Assembly (NCBI RefSeq): GCF_026262505.1
Contig: NC_067208.1
Coordinates: forward strand, 13,339,962 to 13,403,961
Length of the DNA: 64,000 nucleotides
Source of the DNA: Trichomonas vaginalis G3
Lineage: Eukaryota > Parabasalia > Trichomonadida > Trichomonadidae
Reading direction: 5' to 3'
Shown: positions 18,971 to 28,351 of the stretch, one piece after another
How the letters are laid out: each line of letters starts with the position of its first letter
How positions within the stretch are numbered: position 1 is the first letter of the stretch
The notes under the pieces: model-generated
Told to the model about the DNA's origin: nothing
The model's input: only the letters and a program-made list of their open reading frames with translations
Databases searched by the model: none
Position numbers and translations under genes: made by a program

Positions 18971-19083
18971 GAATTCACCGCATGAAAAAATGAGCTCATC
19001 AAAGAGATAGATTGATGATGTTACATTGAGACCGAAATTTCCATGTGTCTTGGAAATCCAAAGTGAGTCTACAATACCATAAA

Positions 19084-19092
19084 TTGATTGTG
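19084..19092. repeat. Left target-site duplication of the MULE
   Basis: TTGATTGTG, repeated at 25851-25859. A 9-bp duplication is characteristic of Mutator-like elements. Confidence 0.92.
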
Positions 19093-19179
19093 GAGAGGTT
19101 ATCGATTTTGTAATTTAATCGTCGTCGTTATCGATTTTGTAATTTAATTGTTATCGTCTTTTTCTAAACGTGCATTTTT
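19093..19179 (+). repeat. Left terminal inverted repeat of the MULE
   Basis: 87 bp matching the reverse complement of 25764-25850, except for the outermost ~11 bases and a few others. It contains TATCGATTTTGTAATTTAAT twice in tandem and ends at CGTGCATTTTT. Confidence 0.92.
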
Positions 19180-20968
19180 ACATTAAAAGCAATGCAACTC
19201 CAAAATTAATTGGTATTTAGACTTTAATTAGGTGCAGACAAACGAAATGCAGTCCAAATATTTTGGTGATATATGAATTACATAAATTTAGGGAAATTGA
19301 AATTATATCTTTTTAAATTTTTAGGAAAACAGATTTATAGAATTGTTTAAGTCATCAAAATAATGCAGACTTAGGTCAAATTTTCCAAATTTAATCATTT
19401 GCAAGACTTTCAAGCGACTTCAAAATGTCGAAATATAAGTCCAAAAATAAAATTACGATTACAGTCTATCCTCAATTATTATCACGCTAATTATTGAGTG
19501 ACCCATGCGTTCGTATGTATGTAATACCTTTTAAAAAGGAGATGAGAGAGATAAACTACATTTACAATTTAAATCTGATGTATTTACTTGTTACATTTAC
19601 AAATGTAAATGTTTCTCGTAATGTTTACATTTTGTAAGTATAACGAATAAAAATGACGCACTTTTTTTACAAAGTCAAATTATGCGATACAACTTTACTT
19701 GTTACATTTACAAATGTAAATGTTTCTCGTAATGTTTACATTTTGTAAGTATAACGAATAAAAATGACGCACTTTTTTTACAAAGTCAAATTATGCGATA
19801 CAACTTTACTTGTTACATTTACAAATGTAAATGTTTCTCGTAATGTTTACATTTTGTAAGTATAACGAATAAAAATGACGCACTTTTTTTACAAAGTCAA
19901 ATTATGCGATACAACTTTACTTGTTACATTTACAAATGTAAATGTTTCTCGTAATGTTTACATTTTGTAAGTATAACGAATAAAAATGACGCACTTTTTT
20001 TACAAAGTCAAATTATTGTTCGATTTTTGCAGCTTGTAAACGATTAATTGTATAAAGCAATTGATATTAGCACGACATAACTGAATAATTCTAATATTGA
20101 AATCAAAAGCCCTTAAAATATCATGATATTTTAATTTCATAACAAATCTAGGAGACTATTTGATGAAAACATATCCGATGTGGGTTTTGTTGTATTATAT
20201 AACTTGTTATTGACTTCTTAGCTTTCCAAATTTTTTTCGATAATGAGAAAACGAATGAAAAATCAACATTTGGTCCATTTAAAATTTGATTTTTTTCATT
20301 TTTTTTACTTTTTGAATTTCAATTTATATTTTCCTCAAGAAATACTTTAGATTTTAAGAAACTAAATCATATAATCTACTAAGAAAATATATTAAATCCT
20401 ATAATACTCAAAGTTTTGTGATAAATCCGATCTTTTTTATTTTACTTTTATTATGTTTTTGCAAACTTAAGGTCCTCACTAGGTAAAACATAATACTCTT
20501 TGAAGTTAAGTATTTTCACAAAGAGAGGACCAACAATATCAAAAATTGAATAAAGATTTGTATTATTTTATTTATTTTTAAGAACATGTTTAAGAACCCT
20601 CATTATCTCCACGAATATTGCATATTTTTCTATTCTAAGACCACCAAAATTACGTTTTAATATAGAAAATAACATATTTATGTGATGCTAAAGTCGAAGT
20701 CCTTAAAAATTAGTGTTAAACATCCATTTATTACAAAATTGAAGAAATATGTGTAAAATATAACACATAATTTAGTTATTTGACTCAATTATTAGTTATG
20801 CAATATCAGTTGTGTTTATATCTGCGTTATATCACGAGATGCATTGAATTGTCATAATTAGATCACCGTAAATCTTATCAATTTTTGATACACTTCCGGT
20901 GAAAAATTTAGCCTTGACAATAGGATGAAATATATTGTAAAAAAATAAATTTTAGATTTTGAAGTTTA
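19180..20968 (+). other. Non-coding subterminal region of the MULE
   Basis: 1.8 kb without a gene, containing four 111-bp tandem units (listed separately) and AT-rich filler. Confidence 0.6.
19583..20014 (+). repeat. Tandem array of 111-bp units, ~3.9 copies
   Basis: Units start at 19583, 19694, 19805 and 19916 and are essentially identical. Each contains the palindrome ACATTTACAAATGTAAATGT and a GACGCACTTTTTTTACAAAG stretch. Such subterminal arrays in DNA transposons often bind transposase or host factors; that role is inference. Confidence 0.93.
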
Positions 20969-20974
20969 TCATTT
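20969..20974 (+). promoter_or_regulatory. Initiator (Inr) of the captured gene in the MULE
   Basis: TCATTT with A20971, ten bases before ATG 20981. The captured gene kept a host-type start site. Confidence 0.6.
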
Positions 20975-20980
20975 CGAATA

Positions 20981-22142
20981 ATGAAATATAAACAATACAA
21001 ATTTTCTGTCGTTTCGAGATTCATAAATGATCGGAATCTTCCAGCTCCGACTGAAATAGAACTTTCGGAAGCTAATTTTCAAGACGAATCTTCTTTATTA
21101 AGATTTATTTTGGATATCCCTAAGGATTTAAGCTTTTCCATTGACTCATATTCAATGAATCTTTTGATACATTTCATTATCGAGCAATCTACACAAAATG
21201 AAACAATATTAAAATTCACAATTCAAAATATCACTTCTTCGAATATCTTTCAAATAGATTTGATACTACTGGAAAATTTATTCGAATATTTATCGCATTA
21301 TATTAACAAGATTTTTTTTCATTTTTTTCATTAAAATTAATTCATTTTAAAGCTTTAGATAACATACAATACCTTTATTTATCAACATTTTCCGATCAAT
21401 ATGATGAGATATTACGTTTCATAAGCAGCAGTGACAATTCTCTCTATATCATCGATACATTTATTGCTTTGATTAAAAACAATATTCTTGACGTTGAATT
21501 CTTCCAAAACGCAGTTTTACTCAAGAAAGAAATTTTTTCTAGTATTATTGAGTACGAAAATCAATATTCAACTTATGCAATTGCAAATTTCTTTACAAAA
21601 TTATTAAAATATTACCCAGGATATGCAACTGCTCTTCCATGTTCGGATATACTAATATCAAATTATTTCAACTTTTTTAATGACGTGAATTCAATTATAA
21701 ATAACGAAGATTTTGTTTATCTTCTCAAATTTATAGTTTTATTTTATAAAGCAGTCGATATAACATCTGAGATGGCTTTAGAATTCATAAAAACACTTGA
21801 AATTCTGCGAAGTCTTTCTCCTCACTATTCATTTACAGAGTATGTAGTTCAGGGGTATTATTGTGTACTTCCTCTTATACCCATGCAAATTTAATCTACC
21901 GATTTTTTAAATTCACATGAATTTTTAATTAATTATGCAATTGAGAATTCAAATCTTCACAAATATTTGAAATTATATTCCAGATGTTTCCGCAGATTTG
22001 ATAGCGATGAAATATTCAAAAATGTTTTTCATATCTTAAACCTTGTAGAAGTTACAACAGAATATTTATCAGAAAATCAGGATCTTTCTGAGAAACAGAT
22101 CTTTATTTGCAACGATATCCTAACGAGGGTTAATTTAATTTA
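20981..22142 (+). pseudogene. Broken helical-repeat-like protein gene carried by the MULE
   Basis: About 380 codons of a helical, Ile/Phe/Asn-rich protein of unknown function. The first frame runs from ATG 20981 to 21334. Coding resembling the same protein continues in a shifted frame from ~21331 to 21894 (an in-frame TAA), then on in that frame to TAA at 22140-22142. The look is of an ARM/HEAT-like helical protein: alternating hydrophobic helices, no catalytic motif. It begins MKYKQYKFSVVSRFINDRN. Its own initiator and its place between the transposon ends suggest a host gene captured by the element (Pack-MULE style), but a native element gene is possible. It is broken by about two lesions. 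Confidence 0.6.
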
Positions 22143-22496
22143 ATTTTTATTTTTTATTTCAAGTTTGAGTAAACTTTCAAGATAATCTATATAAGCCTTT
22201 TGATGTTCTTCATCTAGATTCTTGTTTAATATGTGATGAATTTGATTTTTTTTTGAAAATTCAAGATAAAATTCTTTTTTATCTTGATCAACAACATGAA
22301 CAATTCGAGTACAGCGTAACATTTCATCAATATTTTCTGTTTTCTTCGTTTCTAGATATTTTTCAAATATTTCTTGCGGAATCTCATTTTGATATACCCA
22401 TTTATTTTTTTCCGGATGCTGATCTTTGTACTTAACGAAATATTGCTTGACTATTCGCTCAGAAACAACATATTCGATCTCTTTTCTCTTTCTCAT
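22140..22496 (-). CDS. Small HP1-like protein with chromo and chromoshadow-like domains, carried by the MULE
   Basis: 118-residue intact frame. Residues ~5-50 fit a chromodomain: EIEYVVSERI, then YFVKYKDQHPEKNKWVYQNE and IPQEIFEKYLE, parallel to EYAVEKI.., Y-LKWKGYP-ENTWEP and the closing helix of HP1. Of the aromatic cage, Tyr9 and a Tyr in place of Trp (KY) are present; the third aromatic is not obvious. Residues ~60-112 fit a chromoshadow domain (TRIVHVVDQDKKEFYLEFSK, then AYIDYLESLLKL), the HP1 dimerisation module. A role in chromatin binding is inferred. It is transcribed opposite to the transposase from its own initiator (11-base leader), and its 3' end meets that of the captured gene. 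Confidence 0.65.
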   Translation of the reverse strand: MRKRKEIEYVVSERIVKQYFVKYKDQHPEKNKWVYQNEIPQEIFEKYLETKKTENIDEMLRCTRIVHVVDQDKKEFYLEFSKKNQIHHILNKNLDEEHQKAYIDYLESLLKLEIKNKN

Positions 22497-22504
22497 TGAA
22501 TATT

Positions 22505-22509
22505 TGTGA
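22505..22509 (-). promoter_or_regulatory. Initiator (Inr) of the HP1-like gene
   Basis: On the minus strand this reads TCACA, with the start A at 22507, 11 bases before the ATG at 22496. Confidence 0.55.
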
Positions 22510-22707
22510 CACTTTTGAATTCAATCAAATCAAAAATATTTGAAATTGCTAGAATTTTTTTCTTTCTCATGAATATTTGAAATGACTCAAAAGGAAAACT
22601 CGTTCGATTCAATTCAATTTTGAATCAGAATTTTTTAAGGACCAATAAATCAAATTATGTTAAGAAAATCTTTTTTTAACTCAGAGTATCAAAAGTACGT
22701 TAAACCT

Positions 22708-22713
22708 TCAATT
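22708..22713 (+). promoter_or_regulatory. Initiator (Inr) of the transposase gene
   Basis: TCAATT, with A22710 eleven bases before ATG 22721. Confidence 0.55.
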
Positions 22714-22720
22714 TTATCTC

Positions 22721-24580
22721 ATGTCGGAAAGCGAACCGACAATAGTGGAAGAGAATCAAACTATATCAGTATCCATCCAAGCTATTGTTGATGAAGAAAA
22801 AGGAGATGGAGCTGATATGCTGATTTAATTCAAAATGAATTGAATTCCGTAAAAAATTGAAATATAGAATGGAAATACCTGAAAATTCCCCAATTCCAAT
22901 TCTCAAGGAAAGATATAGCAAATTAAAATTTACAGATCCTACAGAAGCTGCTATATTTATTGCAAAAGATTCATATAATTCTTTTTATCCATTAAATTTT
23001 GAGCAAGGAAAAAAGTTTCGTTGTCCTAACTGCCAATTTTGCATGGAGCTTGTAAAGACTCATGAAAATGGTCAACTTTTCTTCATTCCAGTAATTAAAC
23101 ACGAGCATAGAGCAAAGCAATGCAAGCCGAGTAACAATATACCAAAAATTCTTAAGTTGCAAGCAGGAAAAAAAGTCTATGAATTAGCAAATTCTGATAA
23201 TGTTCCTCAATGCAAAGAAATTTTTGCAAAAGAATTGAATATTCCCAATGCAACTTATACGATGTTCCATAATATAGTAAATAAACTTAAAGGAACCACA
23301 AAGGGGATAGAATTCAATCTTACAATTATTTCTCAACAATTTTTTCAATCATAAACAAAATCGAACAAGGATTCTGCGAAATGATTTTAGTTAAAGAAGT
23401 TAACAATGAAATTGAATTGCATACATTTAAGAAAGGTGATGAATTACCTGAAAATTCAAAAGACTTTCAAATTTATTCATTTATTGTAATTCCTCCAATA
23501 ACTCATTTTTACATGCAAACACAAGCTTTTTGCGGAATAATTCAAATTGATGGAACGTTTTTATTTTGTATTAAAAAAGGAAACTTACTCATTATTGGTA
23601 CACCTGCACCAAATAATAGACTTATCCCTATTGCATTTGCATGGTCTGTTAGTGAAAATACGATAACAATTAAGGATATGCTCACTAAATTGAAATCTTT
23701 TATTCCACCAAGCAGATTCAAGAATATTTATTCCGATCAAGGTCCGGCAATTATAGCTGCTGTTAGAGAATCAGGCTTTTCTTGCGATCATAAATTTTGC
23801 TTACGTCATTTTGCAACAAAAAGGGAATACATCAATGTCTATTCCGAAATTGTTGAAGTCGCTTACGCAGACCATCCTCAAAAACGAATTGACTTGATTA
23901 AAAAGTTAGAAACTCGTTTACAAGAGGAATATCCAAACCGCGAAAATAATCAGGATCTCTTTAAGTACTTAGATAGTATTAACCCATTTGAAGGATTCGC
24001 TGACTACACCGCTGGCATACTCACAACATCTCTTATTGAATCCCTTAATGCCGAAATTAAAGATAAATGGGATACATATGAACCCGCCGAACTAATTATC
24101 CGTCTCATTGAACATGAATTCAATCTTGTTAAAAATGTTTTAACAGGTGATTTTAAATCAGATAATATTATCAAAAATCTAAATGAAACTTTGAAACATT
24201 CAGATATGTTTAGCTCGGTATTATATGATCCAATTCAAGAATTATATTATGCAACTTTTGGTCGCTATACATATTGCGTAAAAATTATGTCAGATTCACA
24301 ATATTCATGCACATGTAAGCACATCGAATTATACGGATTACCTTGTATTCATGTAATCGCCGTATTGAATCACTTTTCGAACAAAAATCTTCTTAAAAAT
24401 TTGAATGATGCAGTTCATGCTCGCTTCAAATGTTCAGAGTTTATGACTCCTGTGGAAGATTTAATGAAATTTTATGTTGACCAAGCATCTTTAAAAATTC
24501 CCGGAATAAATTTCAACCTGGGAGAGATTGAAAAATTAAGGGGAAAAAGGACTAGGATTAAAGCATTTTACGAAAAGTGA
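22721..24580 (+). pseudogene. MULE transposase with SWIM zinc finger, frame-broken
   Basis: About 610 codons in three frames: 22721-22828 (MSESEPTIVEE..), 22857-23354 and 23381-24580. The middle part has an N-terminal zinc-binding block (CPNCQFC, then H and C residues; WRKY/FLYWCH-like). The 399-codon part carries the MULE DDE core: Asp57 in QIDGTF, Asp119 in YSDQG, and a Glu in TTSLIESLNAEIK (220 or 225). A SWIM finger follows: CTC at 310-312 and PCIHV with Cys322/His324. One frame change lies at 22800-22860 and another at the T-run near 23340. It would cut and join the element's inverted ends; as it stands the gene is probably dead. Confidence 0.9.
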
Positions 24581-25763
24581 TGCTGTGTTGTTAGTTATTT
24601 ATTTACTTTTTTTAATATTTTTTAAAAAAATAAAAGAAAATTCAAATAATTTTGTATCTCCCATGATATATCGACCCACGAGTACTAATGTGGCTATAAT
24701 TAGAGATTGCAACTCTATTATGATCATAGTCCGGTGATATACAATAAGATTCAAATTTTGAAAGAATTAAATTAATAAAATCCCGGTGAAAAAAATAAAA
24801 ACAGCTTCTAAAAGTATAGTTATCTTAAAATACGAACTTTAACACAAGTTTTTTGATCCAATAGAAAATTGAATTCTTTGAATAAATAAAATATTTTATG
24901 TATTAACATATTAAATTTCCTAATTATTTTTTCTTCTTGGGAAAATTTTTGAATTCGAATAGAAAATTCAATAAATTGAAATTGGGTTGAAAGAATTCTC
25001 CATATTAACTTGTCATATATTTCAGATCATATAAATTAAGTTAATTAAATTTTTTAAAAACCTTAATAGGATAAAAAAAAGAATTTACACTCTCTCACTT
25101 TGAAAACGTAGAAAATGCCAATCTATTGGTATACATTTTAGTTTTGTTAAGTTTACAAAACGATTACTCTAGATTTTAAAGATTTATCAAGAATTTAGAG
25201 AATATCCTTCTCAAAACAACTTCAATAGCGAAGGATTAGTATTGAATCGGATTTGTAACATAATTATAGTACATTACAATACAATTTCTCCGACTTTTAA
25301 ATATTTTTGAAATATTTACAAAATATGCTCTTTCTATCATCGATACTTTAATACAGAGCAAATTTAGTAAATGTCATCACGTTATTTTTTCATAAATCGT
25401 TTTCGAACTTTTGAAATATTTATTTTAAACCAGTTTTCTACATTTAATATGTGAATTATATCAAAAGTAGATGGGCGATACTTGTAAATCTATTTAAACT
25501 ATTAGTTTGCTATTATTGAAGAACTTTATAATTTTTTTTTCTTATGTATGGAATTAAAGATAATTTTGCGATTCCAACTGGTTTTTCTATATGAGTTAAA
25601 TATGCCAAGTGAAATTGGACTTGCCAATATTGTAAATTGAAGTATGGACTATATATCGATTTTCATTGATTGATGAATAACTCGGAGTAATGTAATTGTT
25701 GATAATGAAAAATAGTTTTCAATTGCTGGTAAGGGCCAATGTATGTTCAATAGCTCCGAAAGC
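24581..25763 (+). other. Non-coding right part of the MULE
   Basis: 1.2 kb of AT-rich DNA between the transposase and the right inverted repeat. No gene or array was recognised. Confidence 0.6.
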
Positions 25764-25850
25764 AAAAAATGCACGTTTAAAAAAGACGATAACGATTAAA
25801 TTACAAAATCGATAACGACGACGATTAAATTACAAAATCAATAATGACCC
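25764..25850 (-). repeat. Right terminal inverted repeat of the MULE
   Basis: Inverted copy of 19093-19179, including the internal tandem TATCGATTTTGTAATTTAAT. It ends at CCC immediately before the target duplication. Confidence 0.92.
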
Positions 25851-25859
25851 TTGATTGTG
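25851..25859. repeat. Right target-site duplication of the MULE
   Basis: TTGATTGTG, identical to 19084-19092. Confidence 0.92.
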
Positions 25860-26010
25860 TGAGCTGGCTAAGCAGTGGGCCTGCAAGAAGAGCAAAAAGA
25901 GTCTTTAATGGTGAGCGGCCACCAAGTCTGTATTGCTCTGAGTCTGTATCTACCGTTGATTGAACCTCCGATGTATGTTGATCTAGGAGGGGGACTTCAG
26001 TCATTGTTGA

Positions 26011-26016
26011 AAGTGA
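26011..26016 (-). promoter_or_regulatory. Initiator (Inr) of the MATE gene
   Basis: TCACTT on the minus strand, with the start A at 26014, ten bases before ATG 26004. Confidence 0.65.
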
Positions 26017-27223
26017 TATAAACCTTTTTAAATCAAATATCGAACAGATTTTGTTTGAAAAAATTAATTAAGTTTTGAAATGATCCGATTTTGAATTATT
26101 TTTTGATAAATCAATTGTACTTGTTATTATAAGTAAAATTACGTCTCACGTGTAACGAATTCATTCAAAATTTTCAATGTTGAAAATAAAAAGTATTTCA
26201 ATAAGATTCTGAAAGTCTCAAATGATTCAGAAAAATTACAATAGAAAAACGATGGCTTAATGTTGAGGTCTTATACTGTATAATTATTTTTCGAAAAATT
26301 GGAAATCTGACTGTTGAGAGGTCGGAGAAATTGAGAGAAATACCATAAATAAATAATTAATTTTCGCAAAACGAGGTTTTTAAACATATTATTATGTAAG
26401 TATTCCTCCTGACAAAGAAATTCTAAATTACTGCGAGAAAAAATGTCAAATTTTTTCGTATTTGAACTTTTTTTCGAAAAAAATAGTAGGATATAAGTCC
26501 GATTGGAACTAGATATATATTTTACTGTTTTCTAAATTTGGATAATATGAAAATCAATGGCACTTTTTCCATCGGCAAAAATCTATTTCGGATACTGATT
26601 CCATAGAAATGCATTATTATTGCTAAACTATTCAAATATGCATGTTAATTTGTAATTGCATGGTATAAATTGAGATTCAAGATCTTTGGTTTTTTATCTA
26701 GGAGTGTACGTGGAATGCATAGCAATAGATAGCATATTGAAAATATAAATGTGCATTCCAAAATTTGAAATTGTCAAATTAGTTATGAAATTGAAAAGAT
26801 TAAGGTATTCAAGAATAGCCAATGCAGATTTGCTCGCCTCACAACAAAATTTGATTGTTTCAAATAGTATTACCTTACTTTCAACAGTAGATATACTAGA
26901 ATGTGTCATTTTCATAATGAATTGAGCTGTATGGAAATATTACAGCAATATCACTCCATTGCTGATAATTTTCTTATATAAATTAGGATAATACATGAGA
27001 TATAAGGCGAAAAACAATATTTTACAGAATAATCTAGATGAAATATCAAACCTTAGCAATTACTATGCTGTTTTAAAGTAAAAAAGGAGCAATATGATAA
27101 GAACTAAGCAATATTTAATGGAGTAATATGGACAAACTTGAAAAAATATTGAAAGAATCAAAAATCTGAAAATTAAATACATGTATATAAATTTTAACAC
27201 ATATAGAAAAATAAACATACAAT
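26017..27223 (+). other. Intergenic, no gene seen
   Basis: 1.2 kb of AT-rich DNA between the MATE promoter and the 3' end of the phosphatase gene. A 73-codon frame at 26694-26915 has no supporting features. Confidence 0.55.
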
Positions 27224-28351
27224 CTATATATATTTCATACGGTTTCTAGCGAATCTATTTGTCTTTGGCATCGCGCATTGAGAATTAGAGCGAAGTTTTG
27301 GAAGTGGAACAGCAAGCATTGCCTTCTTTATTTCGAATTGCTTAGCAGTTATTGAAAATGGAATAACTGTGTTTTCGCTTTCGAAAATAGTTGATTTATT
27401 GACTGGATAAAATGAAGTTCTCTCTCTCACGAGCTGGGGACGAGGAGGTAATGAGAAGAATTGCATTTCTAAGGTCTGATTTAAGAATAATAATCCGCAT
27501 CTATTGTCTAAAGCATCTGCATAATTAGAGCAAGAGAAAACTGTATATACTTGGCCATCAAGAGCCTTTTGGATTCCATTCTGAACGCATTGGTGGCCTC
27601 TAAGAACTGAAGTCAAACTATTTTTCTTTAAATAATCGTGAACTAATGAAGTTCCGTATGAAATTCCGAGACCTCTTGTACTACGAGCGTAAGTCTTCGT
27701 ATCACTTGTTGGATCACTCCACATCAAATCTGCTAAAAGTTCATCTTCGCAAATTTTAATTGGGCGTTCGATTTTTTCGACTTGAGATATATCATTGAGA
27801 TCTGGTGAAATTCCACCATGAACACAGAAAATTTTGTTCTGAATAATTGCTGCAATAGGAAGCCATTCGAAGGCCTTATTCATAAGATCATAAAGATATT
27901 GTCCATTTTCAAGTTGAGACATTTCATCGAAAAATCCATAAACGCTATTAACGTCAGCAAATTCGTGATTTCCGCGAAGAAGTACAACATCGTTAGGATA
28001 TTGGCATTGTAAAGCGAAGAGTAATAAGACAATCTCATAAGAAAACTGTCCTCTATCGACATAGTCGCCAAGAAAAACATATCTAGACATTGGCGGCATT
28101 TTAGCCATAGAAAGAATTCTTATCAAATCGTATAGGTTACCATGTATGTCGCCAACTACATAGCATGGTGCATCAATTCTGACGAGAGTTGGCTTATTTT
28201 GGAGAACAGTCATCGTTTCTTTAATTAGTGCTTCAGCCATCTCAGGAGAGATGAGAGGAACAGGGACCTTATAGCCTATTACTTCTGTATTGTCTTCTGT
28301 GTAGTTTTCGATTAACTGCATGAAGGATTTCAACACGCGTAGGGAAGTCAT
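27224..28351 (-). CDS. Serine/threonine protein phosphatase, PP1/PP2A (PPP) family
   Basis: 375-residue metallophosphatase that removes phosphate from Ser/Thr, using two metal ions. The PPP signature motifs are complete: GDIHG (67-71), GDYVDRG (95-101), LLRGNHE (ends at 130), the HGG histidine (178), RGHQ (251-254) and a later SCSNYAD. The core spans ~30-320. The C-tail of ~55 residues (VRERTSFYPVN..RNRMKYI) is basic and lacks the usual PP2A DYFL end, so the protein is closer to PP1-like or a lineage-specific paralogue. A 30-residue N-terminal extension precedes the catalytic domain. Trichomonads have many such paralogues. No clear TCAYW initiator lies right before the ATG. Confidence 0.93.
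   Translation of the reverse strand: MTSLRVLKSFMQLIENYTEDNTEVIGYKVPVPLISPEMAEALIKETMTVLQNKPTLVRIDAPCYVVGDIHGNLYDLIRILSMAKMPPMSRYVFLGDYVDRGQFSYEIVLLLFALQCQYPNDVVLLRGNHEFADVNSVYGFFDEMSQLENGQYLYDLMNKAFEWLPIAAIIQNKIFCVHGGISPDLNDISQVEKIERPIKICEDELLADLMWSDPTSDTKTYARSTRGLGISYGTSLVHDYLKKNSLTSVLRGHQCVQNGIQKALDGQVYTVFSCSNYADALDNRCGLLFLNQTLEMQFFSLPPRPQLVRERTSFYPVNKSTIFESENTVIPFSITAKQFEIKKAMLAVPLPKLRSNSQCAMPKTNRFARNRMKYI

Larger units (their letters stand above)
19093..25850 (+). mobile_element. Mutator-like DNA transposon (MULE), 6758 bp
   Basis: It has ~87-bp terminal inverted repeats, an exact 9-bp target duplication, and an internal MULE transposase gene, so the family assignment is firm. Cargo from left to right: subterminal 111-bp tandem repeats (19583-20014), a broken helical-protein gene with its own initiator (20981-22142), an HP1-like gene on the minus strand (22140-22496), the transposase gene (22721-24580), and ~1.2 kb of non-coding DNA before the right end. 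The transposase frame is broken about twice, so this copy is probably no longer autonomous. It split a MATE transporter gene. Confidence 0.93.
17711..26004 (-). pseudogene. MATE-family transporter gene interrupted by a MULE
   Basis: Minus-strand gene for a multidrug/toxin-extrusion (MATE) antiporter. The N-terminus (ATG at 26004) reads MTEVPLLDQH and continues LGGRSPLKTLFALLAGPLLS to 25860. The rest resumes at 19092 (SIYGIVDSLWISKTHG) and runs to TAA at 17711. The 6758-bp MULE sits between them with TTGATTGTG on both sides; removing it and one repeat restores a continuous frame. The family N-motif, about 12 membrane segments and a hydrophilic C-tail (~60 residues) are visible. A second lesion is an in-frame TAA at 17909-17911, after which coding sequence continues for 65 codons. 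The gene is therefore very probably non-functional. An initiator (TCACTT, minus) precedes the start. Confidence 0.88.

Noticed and set aside
19583-20014. CRISPR-like array
   Set aside because: The 111-bp units are contiguous tandem repeats with no unique spacers, and the DNA is eukaryotic.
26694-26915. 73-codon minus-strand frame
   Set aside because: No recognisable features and no upstream start signal.
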